From: Clostridium fermenticellae
GTDB taxonomy: Bacteria; Bacillota; Clostridia; Clostridiales; Clostridiaceae
Length of the DNA stretch: 64,000 nt
Direction: 5' to 3'
Assembly: GCF_003600355.1 (NCBI RefSeq)
Contig: NZ_CP032416.1
Coordinates: forward strand, 1,446,183 to 1,510,182
Shown here: positions 54,793 through 63,207 of the stretch, piece after piece
Layout of the letters: each line of letters begins with the position of its first letter
Position numbering within the stretch: position 1 is the stretch's first letter
Made by a program: the position numbers and the translations under genes
The notes under the pieces: generated by a model
Seen by the model: the letters and a program-made list of their open reading frames with translations, nothing else
Database searches by the model: none
What the model was told of the DNA's origin: nothing

Positions 54793-56127
54793 CTATAATT
54801 CTTTTCCTTCTAAAGAAAATGATCTTGCTTTAATTATTTTTACATCAACTAATTTGCCAATATGTTCTGAATTTCCAACGAAGTTAACAAGCTTACCTGT
54901 TCTAGTTCTTCCAGTTAATTTCGTAATATCATTTTTACTAAAACCCTCGACTAGAACTTCCTCTGTTTTATTTTCATATTCAGCGTTTTTCTTACTGCAG
55001 GATTCATTTATTACTTTAACTAATTTTTCAAATCTCTGATGCTTTACATCCTCGGGGATATGATCTTTCATTTCCTTAGCAGGTGTACCTTCTCTTTTTG
55101 AATACAAAAATGTAAATGCAGAATCATATTCGATTTCTTTCGCAAGGCTTAAAGTATCTTCAAAATCTTCATCTGTCTCGCCAGGAAAGCCTACTATTAT
55201 ATCTGTAGTTATTGATACCTTTGGTATAGTTTGCTTTATGTCATGAACCAATTTTAAATATTGTTCCCGTGTATATCTTCTATTCATTTTTTTTAATATT
55301 TTAGTAGAACCCGATTGAACAGGCAGATGAATATGTTCACAAACCTTATCACATTCATTAACAGCATCTATAACATCTTTTGTTAAATCCTTAGGATGTG
55401 ATGTCATAAATCTGATTCTTTCAAGTCCTTCAATTTTATTTATTCTCCTCAAAAGATCGGCAAAGGTTATTTTGGGTTCTAATCCTTTGCCATACGAATT
55501 TACATTTTGTCCAAGGAGAGTTATTTCCTTATAACCTTTAGATATAAGATTTTTAATTTCTTTTTCTATATTTTGAGGTTCTCTGCTTCTCTCCCTGCCC
55601 CTCACATAAGGGACTACACAATAAGTACAGAAATTATTGCATCCATACATTATTGTAACAAAAGCCTTAACATCACTTTTTCTATCTATAGGGATACCTT
55701 CAATTATCCCATCTTCTGTATCTTGTATTTCAATTAATGATGTTCTATTCTGTTTTACTGTACTTAAGTATTCAGGAAATTTATATGAATTATGGGTACC
55801 AAAAATTATATCTACAAAAGGAAATTTTTTTATAAGTTTTTCAGCCATACCTTTTTGCTGCATCATGCATCCACATACAGCTATTATAAGTTCATGTTTT
55901 TTCTTTTTAAGAGACTTTAATGCTCCAATATTGCCATATACTTTAAGTTCAGCGTTTTCTCTAACACAGCATGTATTAAAAATTATAAGATCAGCATCTT
56001 CTTTTATATCTGTTCTATCATATCCGATCTTTTTAAGTATACCAGATAACTTTTCAGAATCTTCTTCATTCATTTGACATCCGTAGGTAGCAATAAAGAA
56101 TAGTTTTTTTTCTGAATTATTTGTCAT
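54793..56127 (-). CDS. miaB: tRNA-2-methylthio-N6-dimethylallyladenosine synthase MiaB
   Basis: Radical SAM methylthiotransferase acting on i6A37 in tRNA. 444 residues. The N-terminal UPF0004 domain has the auxiliary-cluster cysteines Cys17, Cys53 and Cys87. The radical SAM motif is Cys163-x3-Cys167-x2-Cys170 ([21 protein letters not shown]). A C-terminal TRAM domain follows. ATG 56127 has TTGGAGG 11 bases upstream; an in-frame start at 56160 has no better site. First gene of the mutS-mutL-miaA-hfq operon. Confidence 0.95.
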   Translation of the reverse strand: MTNNSEKKLFFIATYGCQMNEEDSEKLSGILKKIGYDRTDIKEDADLIIFNTCCVRENAELKVYGNIGALKSLKKKKHELIIAVCGCMMQQKGMAEKLIKKFPFVDIIFGTHNSYKFPEYLSTVKQNRTSLIEIQDTEDGIIEGIPIDRKSDVKAFVTIMYGCNNFCTYCVVPYVRGRERSREPQNIEKEIKNLISKGYKEITLLGQNVNSYGKGLEPKITFADLLRRINKIEGLERIRFMTSHPKDLTKDVIDAVNECDKVCEHIHLPVQSGSTKILKKMNRRYTREQYLKLVHDIKQTIPKVSITTDIIVGFPGETDEDFEDTLSLAKEIEYDSAFTFLYSKREGTPAKEMKDHIPEDVKHQRFEKLVKVINESCSKKNAEYENKTEEVLVEGFSKNDITKLTGRTRTGKLVNFVGNSEHIGKLVDVKIIKARSFSLEGKEL

Positions 56128-56165
56128 ATTGTTTATAACCTCCAATAGTCTTATGTTCACACTGT

Positions 56166-56174
56166 ATTATAACA
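56166..56174 (-). promoter_or_regulatory. Extended -10 promoter of the miaB operon
   Basis: On the minus strand TGTTATAAT (TG-n-TATAAT), about 38 bases before the miaB start. The -35 (TTATTT) is weak. The 28-bp motif copy C lies about 35 bases further upstream. Confidence 0.5.
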
Positions 56175-56210
56175 TAATATTTAATTTAAAATAATGTTTT
56201 GTATTTTTTT

Positions 56211-56238
56211 GTTTACATTTTTTTAATTAACATAATAA
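56211..56238 (-). repeat. 28-bp AT-rich intergenic motif, copy C (inverted)
   Basis: Its reverse complement differs from copy B (18163-18190) only at the first base. It lies in the divergent region between miaB and the aminotransferase. Confidence 0.6.
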
Positions 56239-56361
56239 TTAATACGTCAATATTAAAAAATTATAATATTTTTTTAAATTTTGTAAGGATATTAAAATAT
56301 TTTGTAGAATATATATATTATAGACTTATATCTAAATTTAAATATTAGGAGGTATTTTTAT

Positions 56362-57546
56362 ATGAATGTACATTTTTCAAAAAGAGCAGAAGGATTAAAA
56401 GCTTCAGAGATTAGAGAACTTTTAAAACTTACTGAAATGCCTGAAATAATCTCATTTGCAGGAGGCTTGCCCGCTCCTGAATTATTCCCTGTCTCAGAAA
56501 TGATAGATGTTTGCAAAAATGTTTTTTTGAATGATGGGGAATCTGCTTTACAGTACAGTTCTACAGAAGGGTGTAAAGAACTAAGGGAAATAATTGCAAA
56601 AGAAAGAATGGCTGCTGCCAAAGTTAACACAACATATAATAATATCGCAATTACAACTGGATCCCAACAAGCAATAGAATTTTCCGCTAAAATATTTGTA
56701 AATGAAGGAGATACCATAATATGTGAAAGTCCAAGCTATCTTGGAGCACTAAATGCATTTAAAGCATATAATCCAAACTTTGTTGAAGTTCCTATGGATG
56801 AAAACGGTTTAATAGTTAGTGAATTAGAAAAGATTTTAAAATCAACCTCTAATGTAAAGCTAATATATACCATTCCAGATTTTCAAAATCCTACTGGTAA
56901 AACTTTACCTGACGATAGAAGAGAGGCTATTGCAAAACTTGCTGCCGAATATAAAGTTCCAGTAGTAGAAGATAGTCCATATGGAGATCTTATATTTGAA
57001 GGAACTAGGCATCCATCAATCAAGAGCTTTGATAAAGATGGATGGGTAATTTACTTAGGTACATTTTCAAAAACTTTCTGTCCAGGATTAAGAATTGGAT
57101 GGATATGTGCTTCACCTGAAATACTAGAAAAATATATAATAGTTAAACAAGGTGCTGACCTTCAAGGTAGTACATTGGATCAGAAAATTACTGCTCAATT
57201 TATGAAAGAATACAACTTAGATTTGCACATCAAAGATATAATAAAAGTATATGATAGACGCAGAAAGTTAATGCTTAGTAGTATAGATAAATATTTCCCA
57301 AAAAATACATCGCATACTAATCCATGTGGTGGCTTATTCACATGGGTTAAATTAAAAGATGGATTAGATGCTGCCGAAATATTAAAAGATGCATTAAAAG
57401 AAAATGTTGCATATGTTCCTGGAGGTGCCTTTTTCGCTAATGGAGGTCATCCTAATTACTTCAGATTGAATTATTCCTGTATGAGTGATGATAAAATAGT
57501 GGAAGGAATCAAGCGACTTGGTAAAGTTCTTTCTAAATATTGTTAA
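56362..57546 (+). CDS. PLP-dependent aminotransferase (2-aminoadipate / MocR-type class I)
   Basis: 394-residue fold-type I aminotransferase of the LysN/ARO8-like group: PEIISFAGGLPAPELFPV near the N-terminus, TTGSQQAIEF, IPDFQNPTGKTL with the PLP-contacting Asn, VEDSPYGDLIF with the conserved Asp-x-x-Tyr, and the Schiff-base Lys in GTFSKTFCPGLRIGW. Many members are broad-range transaminases for 2-aminoadipate, aromatic or branched-chain amino acids; the true substrate is not readable. RBS AGGAGG. Confidence 0.9.
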   Translation: MNVHFSKRAEGLKASEIRELLKLTEMPEIISFAGGLPAPELFPVSEMIDVCKNVFLNDGESALQYSSTEGCKELREIIAKERMAAAKVNTTYNNIAITTGSQQAIEFSAKIFVNEGDTIICESPSYLGALNAFKAYNPNFVEVPMDENGLIVSELEKILKSTSNVKLIYTIPDFQNPTGKTLPDDRREAIAKLAAEYKVPVVEDSPYGDLIFEGTRHPSIKSFDKDGWVIYLGTFSKTFCPGLRIGWICASPEILEKYIIVKQGADLQGSTLDQKITAQFMKEYNLDLHIKDIIKVYDRRRKLMLSSIDKYFPKNTSHTNPCGGLFTWVKLKDGLDAAEILKDALKENVAYVPGGAFFANGGHPNYFRLNYSCMSDDKIVEGIKRLGKVLSKYC

Positions 57547-57574
57547 TATATGAATAATAAAACATACTAAAAAA

Positions 57575-57606
57575 CTCCTTTCAGGTTAAACTATTCCTAA
57601 AAGGAG
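57575..57606 (+). promoter_or_regulatory. Hairpin that sequesters the ribosome binding site of the 51-aa gene
   Basis: CTCCTTTCAGG (57575-57585) pairs with CCTAAAAGGAG (57596-57606) with one C-A mismatch and a 10-base loop. The right arm contains most of the SD AAAGGAGG (57600-57607). The folded form would hide the ribosome site of the next gene. Confidence 0.5.
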
Positions 57607-57614
57607 GCGTTAAT

Positions 57615-57770
57615 ATGTATGATGTAAAAGATCCAGAACAAAATAAAGAAGATAAAAAGTATTTAAGATCTAATTGTATATGTGACAGAAGCTATTTTAG
57701 TGGTCTTCCTTGTGAAGGTATGTTTGAACTCAAGTCCGTACATGTACCCATTGAAACTTCTTTGAAATAA
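57615..57770 (+). CDS. Small Cys-containing protein of unknown function, 51 aa
   Basis: ATG 57615 has a near-perfect SD (AAAGGAGG) 7 bases upstream. The product begins MYDVKDPEQNKEDKKYL and contains three cysteines in NCICDRSYFSGLPCEG (Cys-x-Cys-x9-Cys), then FELKSVHVPIETSLK. It is hydrophilic, with no TM segment. I do not recognise it. Metal binding is possible but the pattern is not a known one. The start is controlled by a potential SD-hiding hairpin; a terminator follows. Confidence 0.65.
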   Translation: MYDVKDPEQNKEDKKYLRSNCICDRSYFSGLPCEGMFELKSVHVPIETSLK

Positions 57771-57790
57771 ACTGTAACAATTTATAAAAT

Positions 57791-57827
57791 AAAAACATAG
57801 CCTTAAGTTTATAAAGGCTATGTTTTT
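57791..57827. terminator. Bidirectional terminator, 51-aa gene / GNAT gene
   Basis: Perfect 14-bp arms AAAAACATAGCCTT / AAGGCTATGTTTTT with a 9-base loop, between convergent genes. Confidence 0.88.
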
Positions 57828-58696
57828 ATTTTCCACTTATATCTCTCATTTTCAATCTCAAAACCCATTTGTTTATATAAATTTAGTGCTATATAATTAG
57901 AATTATTTACTTTTATCTTCACATTATTAAATCCATTACATATTACAATCTTCAATAAATATGTCAATAAACATTTGCTGTATCCTTTACCTCTATATTC
58001 TTTTAATATACCAAAGTTAACTATAATCGGCACATTTTCCTCTAGTATTATTTGACCATATCCGATATAAGTATTTCGTTTTTTTATGAATATAGCCCCT
58101 TTTTTTAAATAATAGCTCTGCATTTCATCAAAATAGATATCATCTAAACTAAGAGGAACTCTAGTATTATTTTTAAATATTTCATTTTGTATTAAGCATC
58201 TTTTCTTCTCATCTTTACCAATTTTTAAAATATCAAAATTTATATCTTCCTTAATTGCTATGGGTATATTATGATCTAAATTTAAATTTAATATCAAAGT
58301 ACCATCTACTGTTTCAAAACCTATATTTTTTAAAATATTAAAATTAAAACCATTATTTTGGCAAGTATAATAAAATGTAGAGTTCTTTTTAAGTCTATTT
58401 ACAATATATTTATAAGGATCAATTAATTCTATATTAATTGAATTACTAATATTCATAGCATTTATTGTATAAACATTTCTATAACTATAATTAGCATCAC
58501 ACCATATATACCCTATATACTTAAAATTATATGAAAGCAATTTAACTCTTCTTCTCAAAAAAACCTTATTAGTAAAACTACCATTATCATACATTTTAAA
58601 AAAGTCCATATTCAAAAGATTAAAATGATCGTTATTTTCATTCAGTTTTCTGAATTCATTTAAGTTTTTTTTATTTAAAGTCATAATTTTATACAT
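57818..58696 (-). CDS. GNAT-family N-acetyltransferase
   Basis: 292 residues. The C-terminal half (~170-292) is a clear GNAT domain: GYGQIILEENVPIIVNFGILKEYRGKGYSK (in part: VNFGILKEYRGKGYSKCL, the acetyl-CoA pyrophosphate loop), then NSNYIALNLYKQMGFEIEN. The N-terminal half lacks these and may be a degenerate second GNAT fold. Substrate unknown. AGAGGA precedes ATG 58696. The CotS-like gene is 80 bases upstream on the same strand. Confidence 0.78.
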   Translation of the reverse strand: MYKIMTLNKKNLNEFRKLNENNDHFNLLNMDFFKMYDNGSFTNKVFLRRRVKLLSYNFKYIGYIWCDANYSYRNVYTINAMNISNSINIELIDPYKYIVNRLKKNSTFYYTCQNNGFNFNILKNIGFETVDGTLILNLNLDHNIPIAIKEDINFDILKIGKDEKKRCLIQNEIFKNNTRVPLSLDDIYFDEMQSYYLKKGAIFIKKRNTYIGYGQIILEENVPIIVNFGILKEYRGKGYSKCLLTYLLKIVICNGFNNVKIKVNNSNYIALNLYKQMGFEIENERYKWKIKT

Positions 58697-58775
58697 TATA
58701 AATATCCTCTTAATAATCCCAAATATAGTTATATTAATAAATCAAGTATAATTCTTAATTTTTTACAAGTCAAAT

Positions 58776-59822
58776 TCATTTATAATTATCAATATATTTC
58801 AAATAGTTCTCTAAAAATTCATTTTGTAATTCATCGTATTTTATTAGTCTTATGAGTTTATGAGTGTATTTTTGTTCACTTAAGTTCTTGTTTTTTATAT
58901 ATCTCTTTCGTCCAAGCTTCCAAAATTTATGGGGAAATATAATTAAGGATAGCATGACTTCAAGTTCTTCTTTATTTAATTTATTAATTGAACTGTATGC
59001 TTCTATCAATTTTAATGCCTTATAAAAATCCCATTCATAATTCTTTTTAAACATTAACCGTCTAATTAATTTTCCAAGATCGTTCACATGTAAATCTATA
59101 ACTATACTATCTAAATCTATTATATAATAATTATGATTTTTTTTGATTATATTTTGGTAGTAAAAACTATCATGGCATATAGCTCTACTTAAACTTGATT
59201 TTCTCGATAATCTATAATATTCTGAGGTATTTAAAAAATGTAACGATATGATACCCTTATTATACATACTATGTATATATTTTTTGTACATAATATCAAA
59301 GTGCGTCTTTAATTTCTTATTTTCTATTATATTTTCAAACTTTTCGAGATCATGTAAACACTTGATAAATATGTTATTCCAGTTCTTAAGATTGTTCCTT
59401 ATCTTAAATGAGCTCATATCTATTTTGCTCGTAGCTATATGATATCTTGCAAGTAGTTTGACGCATTCAATTGCTTCATGAATATCATTTAAATTACATT
59501 CTTGTCCATCTATCCAATCTGTAACATAAAACAATAAATTCTTAAATTTCACATAACTATGACCATCATTAGTTTTATAATACCTCGCAGTATTATAAAA
59601 GCCATTATTTAAAAGTTCTTCAACTAATAAGCTCCCATTATAGGGCTTATTTTTACCATGCTTAAGTTTTTTTAGACAAACATTCCCATCTGAGGTTTTA
59701 ATCTTATAAACGCTTCTAACTTTTTTTATATCTAAAATACAAAAATTATATCTCTTAAGTATTCTATTTACCATTTTCTTTTCTTTCTCAGATATATAAA
59801 TGCTATCCTTACTTTCATCCAT
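58776..59822 (-). CDS. CotS-family spore coat protein / aminoglycoside-kinase-like fold
   Basis: 348 residues resembling the CotS/YutH/CotI group of spore coat proteins, which share the choline/aminoglycoside kinase fold. Marks: VYKIKTSDGNVCLKKLKHG (glycine-rich-loop equivalent with the ATP Lys), TDWIDGQECN, LARYHIATS, ICHDSFYYQNII (catalytic HD in place of HGD) and IIDLDSIVIDLHVNDLGKLIRR (DxD metal loop). Whether kinase activity is kept is uncertain. Expected late in sporulation, though no sporulation promoter was identified. Confidence 0.8.
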   Translation of the reverse strand: MDESKDSIYISEKEKKMVNRILKRYNFCILDIKKVRSVYKIKTSDGNVCLKKLKHGKNKPYNGSLLVEELLNNGFYNTARYYKTNDGHSYVKFKNLLFYVTDWIDGQECNLNDIHEAIECVKLLARYHIATSKIDMSSFKIRNNLKNWNNIFIKCLHDLEKFENIIENKKLKTHFDIMYKKYIHSMYNKGIISLHFLNTSEYYRLSRKSSLSRAICHDSFYYQNIIKKNHNYYIIDLDSIVIDLHVNDLGKLIRRLMFKKNYEWDFYKALKLIEAYSSINKLNKEELEVMLSLIIFPHKFWKLGRKRYIKNKNLSEQKYTHKLIRLIKYDELQNEFLENYLKYIDNYK

Positions 59823-59892
59823 AAATATTTACCCATCCACAATTATTTCTCTAGTAAAGTATATTATTCAGAATAAAAATTATTACATATAA

Positions 59893-59920
59893 TAAAAGAC
59901 CATCCTTATGATGATCCTTT
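59893..59920 (-). terminator. Terminator of speD
   Basis: On the minus strand AAAGGATCATC ... GATGGTCTTTT with one mismatch and a short loop, then TATTATA. Confidence 0.55.
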
Positions 59921-60299
59921 ATATATCTAACGCTTTAACTGATACTGGTTGTTCAAATATTCCCCTTTTAACCTCTGTAGCTGTCATATTTTTGGCATTT
60001 AGTTTCTCCGTCATATAGTTACATGCATTCCATGGATTTATTCTATTACCACACGTAAATACATCAACAGCTGCATATCCAAGCTCTGGCCATGTATGAA
60101 TTGTTAAATGGGACTCAGATATTATTACAACTCCACTAACACCTTGAGGACTAAATTTGTGAAAAGCAACCTCTCTTACTTCAGCACCAGCTTTTAAAGC
60201 CGAATCAACCATCAATTTTTCTATAAACTCTTTATTATTTAAAATTTCTGAACTACATCCATAAATTTCTGCTAAAATATGTCGTCCTAATTCATTCAT
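59919..60299 (-). CDS. speD: S-adenosylmethionine decarboxylase proenzyme
   Basis: Makes decarboxylated SAM for spermidine synthesis. 126 residues, the short bacterial SpeH type. It self-cleaves before Ser63 ([13 protein letters not shown]), giving the pyruvoyl group; His68 and Cys83 (VFTCG) are the usual processing and catalytic residues. AAGGAGG lies 12 bases before ATG 60299. No other polyamine gene is next to it, although arginase at 24.6 kb could supply ornithine. Confidence 0.95.
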   Translation of the reverse strand: MNELGRHILAEIYGCSSEILNNKEFIEKLMVDSALKAGAEVREVAFHKFSPQGVSGVVIISESHLTIHTWPELGYAAVDVFTCGNRINPWNACNYMTEKLNAKNMTATEVKRGIFEQPVSVKALDI

Positions 60300-60450
60300 C
60301 GCCTATGTCTACCTCCTTATATAGAAATGTAACAATTAAATTTTATCAAAAATTATAAAAAAGTCAATATATATAGTCATTATTTTGAAAATATATGTAT
60401 AAAACTCTATTTACTTAGATATATCTCTCAATTTCTATAAAAATATATAA

Positions 60451-60483
60451 AAAATGCGTGATATTTTATAATACACGCATTTT
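60451..60483 (-). terminator. Terminator of the cmk / ispH-rpsA operon
   Basis: AAAATGCGTG / CACGCATTTT 10-bp stem, 13-base loop; on the minus strand it is followed by TTTTATATATTTTT. Confidence 0.85.
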
Positions 60484-60513
60484 AGTAAAAATATTATATT
60501 TAGGAGTACAGAT

Positions 60514-62430
60514 TTATATTTCATCAACCTCTTTTATGCTAAGACCTATTTTTTTATCTACTTTATTTACATCAAGTATTTTAGCTTTTATTTTTTGTCC
60601 TATTTCTAAAGCATCATCAGGCTTATTTATTCTCTTATGGCTTATTTGTGATATATGAACTAAAGCATCTACTCCAGGTTCTAGTTCTATAAATGCGCCA
60701 AAGCTGGCAAATCTTACAACCTTACCTAAAACAATACTTCCTACTGGATATTTTATATCAACATTATTCCACGGATCATCTATGAGTTTTTTAATTGAAA
60801 GCGATAATTTCTTTTTATCTTTATCTATATCGAGTATATATACTCTTACCTTCTGACCTATTTTTAAAACATCTTCAGGCTTTTCAACCCTGCCCCAACA
60901 TATTTCAGAAACATGTAAAAGACCATCTATACCTTGAACATCTACAAAGGCTCCGAAGTTTGTAATTCTTTTGACTTCTCCTTCTACAATCGTGTCTTTT
61001 TGTAAAGACTCCCATGTGGCCTCTTCCTTTTTGACTCTTTCCTCTTTTAATATTTTTCTTCTAGATGCTACTATTCGTGTACTTTTTCTTTTTTCTTCAA
61101 ATTCAATTATTTTTACATCCAATTCTTTATCAATGTACTTTGAAAGATCTTCCACATGAAACAGTTCCACATGTGATGCTGGAATAAATACTCTTATTCC
61201 GTTATAATTTGCAACTAATCCACCATTTACGGATTCTTTAACTAAAATATTCAAAGTAGATCCATTTTCGAAAGCTTCTTTAACTTCTTTATAAGCTTTT
61301 TCTCTTTCAATTTCTATCTTAGACAGGACAACATTTCCATTTTCATCCTTTCTTCTTATAACTTTTACCTTCATTTTTTGATCAACTGATATTAAATTTC
61401 TTAAATCTTCATTCTCTGATTTTGTAACCTCTGATTTTGGTAGTACACCATCTACTTTATATCCTATATTAAGAAAAGCCTCTTTCTCACTTACAGAGAT
61501 AACAGTTCCTTCTATTATCTTGCCAACTATTATTTGATTATCATTTTTTTCCATATAGGCTAGCTGCTCGTTAACCTCTACATTATTATCTTGACTCATT
61601 TTTACAATTGCCTCCTTTATTATCCAATCTGGTGTTGAAGCTCCTGCTGTAACACCTACAACTTTTGTTTTTATATTAATTATATCATCAGGCATTTCTC
61701 CTGAATTTTCGACATGAATAGTATTAATACAGTTACTTTTACATATTTCGTACAACTTAGTAGTATTCGAACTATTTCTTCCACCAAGTACAACCATTAG
61801 GTCAACCTTTTTAGATAATTCTCCTGCAGACTTTTGTCTGAGTTCTGTAGAACTACATATAGTATTAAAAGCTATAAATTCTTTGCATTTTTTAGAAACT
61901 ATAGCCAAGACATTATCCCAATTACTTTGTTTTTCAGTAGTTTGAGAAACAATACATAATTTATTAGGAAGTTTTTCAAGATTACTTCCATTCCTTGATA
62001 TTATAGCCCTATTATCACACCATCCATTGATACCAATAACTTCTGGGTGAGTTTCATCTCCTACTATTAATATTGAATATCCTTTATTATAATATTTAAA
62101 AACTTTTTTATGTATGCTTGAAACATATGGACAAGTCGCATCTATTATAGTATTAAACCTAGATTTTAATAAGTTCATTACATCTTTCGATACACCATGT
62201 GAACGTATTATAATAATATCATCAGATTTAAGAGTATTTATATCACTTAAATTTATAGAATATATACCCTCACTTTCTAAGTATTTTACAACATCCGTAT
62301 TATGTATCAAAGGACCAAGTGTATATATTTTCCTATCAAATTTCTTTTGAGTATTTAATGCTTCATCCACCGCCCGCTTAACTCCAAAGCAAAAACCTGC
62401 TTTACTTGCAAGTATAACCTCTACATTCAT
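60514..62430 (-). CDS. ispH: IspH fused to ribosomal protein S1
   Basis: 638 residues, bifunctional. Residues 1-~285 are 4-hydroxy-3-methylbut-2-enyl diphosphate reductase, the last step of the MEP isoprenoid pathway, with cluster cysteines in AGFCFGVKRA, DATCPYVSS and NTICSSTELRQ. From ~300 there are four S1 RNA-binding repeats, such as VEGEVKRITNFGAFVDVQGIDGLLHVSE (in part) and LGKVVRFASFGAFIELEPG. The fusion is typical of clostridia. cmk ends 13 bases before the start, so they are one transcript. S1-only translation from an internal start was not seen. Confidence 0.95.
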   Translation of the reverse strand: MNVEVILASKAGFCFGVKRAVDEALNTQKKFDRKIYTLGPLIHNTDVVKYLESEGIYSINLSDINTLKSDDIIIIRSHGVSKDVMNLLKSRFNTIIDATCPYVSSIHKKVFKYYNKGYSILIVGDETHPEVIGINGWCDNRAIISRNGSNLEKLPNKLCIVSQTTEKQSNWDNVLAIVSKKCKEFIAFNTICSSTELRQKSAGELSKKVDLMVVLGGRNSSNTTKLYEICKSNCINTIHVENSGEMPDDIINIKTKVVGVTAGASTPDWIIKEAIVKMSQDNNVEVNEQLAYMEKNDNQIIVGKIIEGTVISVSEKEAFLNIGYKVDGVLPKSEVTKSENEDLRNLISVDQKMKVKVIRRKDENGNVVLSKIEIEREKAYKEVKEAFENGSTLNILVKESVNGGLVANYNGIRVFIPASHVELFHVEDLSKYIDKELDVKIIEFEEKRKSTRIVASRRKILKEERVKKEEATWESLQKDTIVEGEVKRITNFGAFVDVQGIDGLLHVSEICWGRVEKPEDVLKIGQKVRVYILDIDKDKKKLSLSIKKLIDDPWNNVDIKYPVGSIVLGKVVRFASFGAFIELEPGVDALVHISQISHKRINKPDDALEIGQKIKAKILDVNKVDKKIGLSIKEVDEI

Positions 62431-62443
62431 ATAAAACTCACCT

Positions 62444-63106
62444 TCAATTGGATTTTATATAATCCATTATATATTTTGACATCATATCAACTACTTCATT
62501 TATATCTAATCTTGAAGAATCTATTTCTATTGCATCTTGAGCTTTCTTAAGTGGACTTAATTTTCTATGTGAATCTATGTAATCTCTCTTTATTATATCA
62601 TTTAAAATTTTATTATACTCAACATTAATTCCTTTTTCCTTAAATTCCTGAAACCTCCTCCTAGCTCTTTCTCTAATATCTGCAGTTAGAAAAAATTTAA
62701 TATCTGCATCTTTTAAAACTACAGTACCAATATCTCTGCCATCCATTACAACATCATATTCATTAGAGATATCACGCTGCAATCTTACAAGTATCTCCCT
62801 AAGTTCGGGTATAGAGGCATAGTTTGAAACAGCATTGGTTACATTAATACTTCTAGTATCTATACTTACATCCTCATCATTAACTATTATATTCTCACCT
62901 TTAAACCTTATTTTAAGTGATTTTGCAAGTTCACATACAGATTTTACATCTGTGTGTGATATTTTATTCCTCATTGCAATTAAAGTAATTGCCCTATACA
63001 TTGAACCCGTGTTAATATAAACCAAATCAAACTTACTAGCTACAATACTTGCAATAGTGCTTTTCCCCGCTCCAGCAGGGCCATCAATTGCTATAGATAT
63101 ATGCAA
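62444..63106 (-). CDS. cmk: Cytidylate kinase
   Basis: Phosphorylates CMP and dCMP. 220 residues. The P-loop is IAIDGPAGAGKSTIAS; NTGSMYRAI (NMP-binding), VVMDGRDIGTVV and FLTADIRERARRRFQE follow. TTG 63106 is the start, with AAAGGCGG upstream; the ATG close by is out of frame and stops at once. The cmk / ispH / rpsA order is a conserved Firmicute arrangement. Confidence 0.95.
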   Translation of the reverse strand: MHISIAIDGPAGAGKSTIASIVASKFDLVYINTGSMYRAITLIAMRNKISHTDVKSVCELAKSLKIRFKGENIIVNDEDVSIDTRSINVTNAVSNYASIPELREILVRLQRDISNEYDVVMDGRDIGTVVLKDADIKFFLTADIRERARRRFQEFKEKGINVEYNKILNDIIKRDYIDSHRKLSPLKKAQDAIEIDSSRLDINEVVDMMSKYIMDYIKSN

Positions 63107-63207
63107 AACATTATTCCGCCTTTCTAAATTTAATACTAATTCTAAATGTACAATTATTATTATTCTATAAAAAAATATGAAATCCTTTATTTATAATTAC
63201 AAATATA

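Noticed and set aside
60514-62430. An assembly join of separate ispH and rpsA genes
   Set aside because: The frame is continuous with a sensible linker, and this fusion is well known in clostridia.
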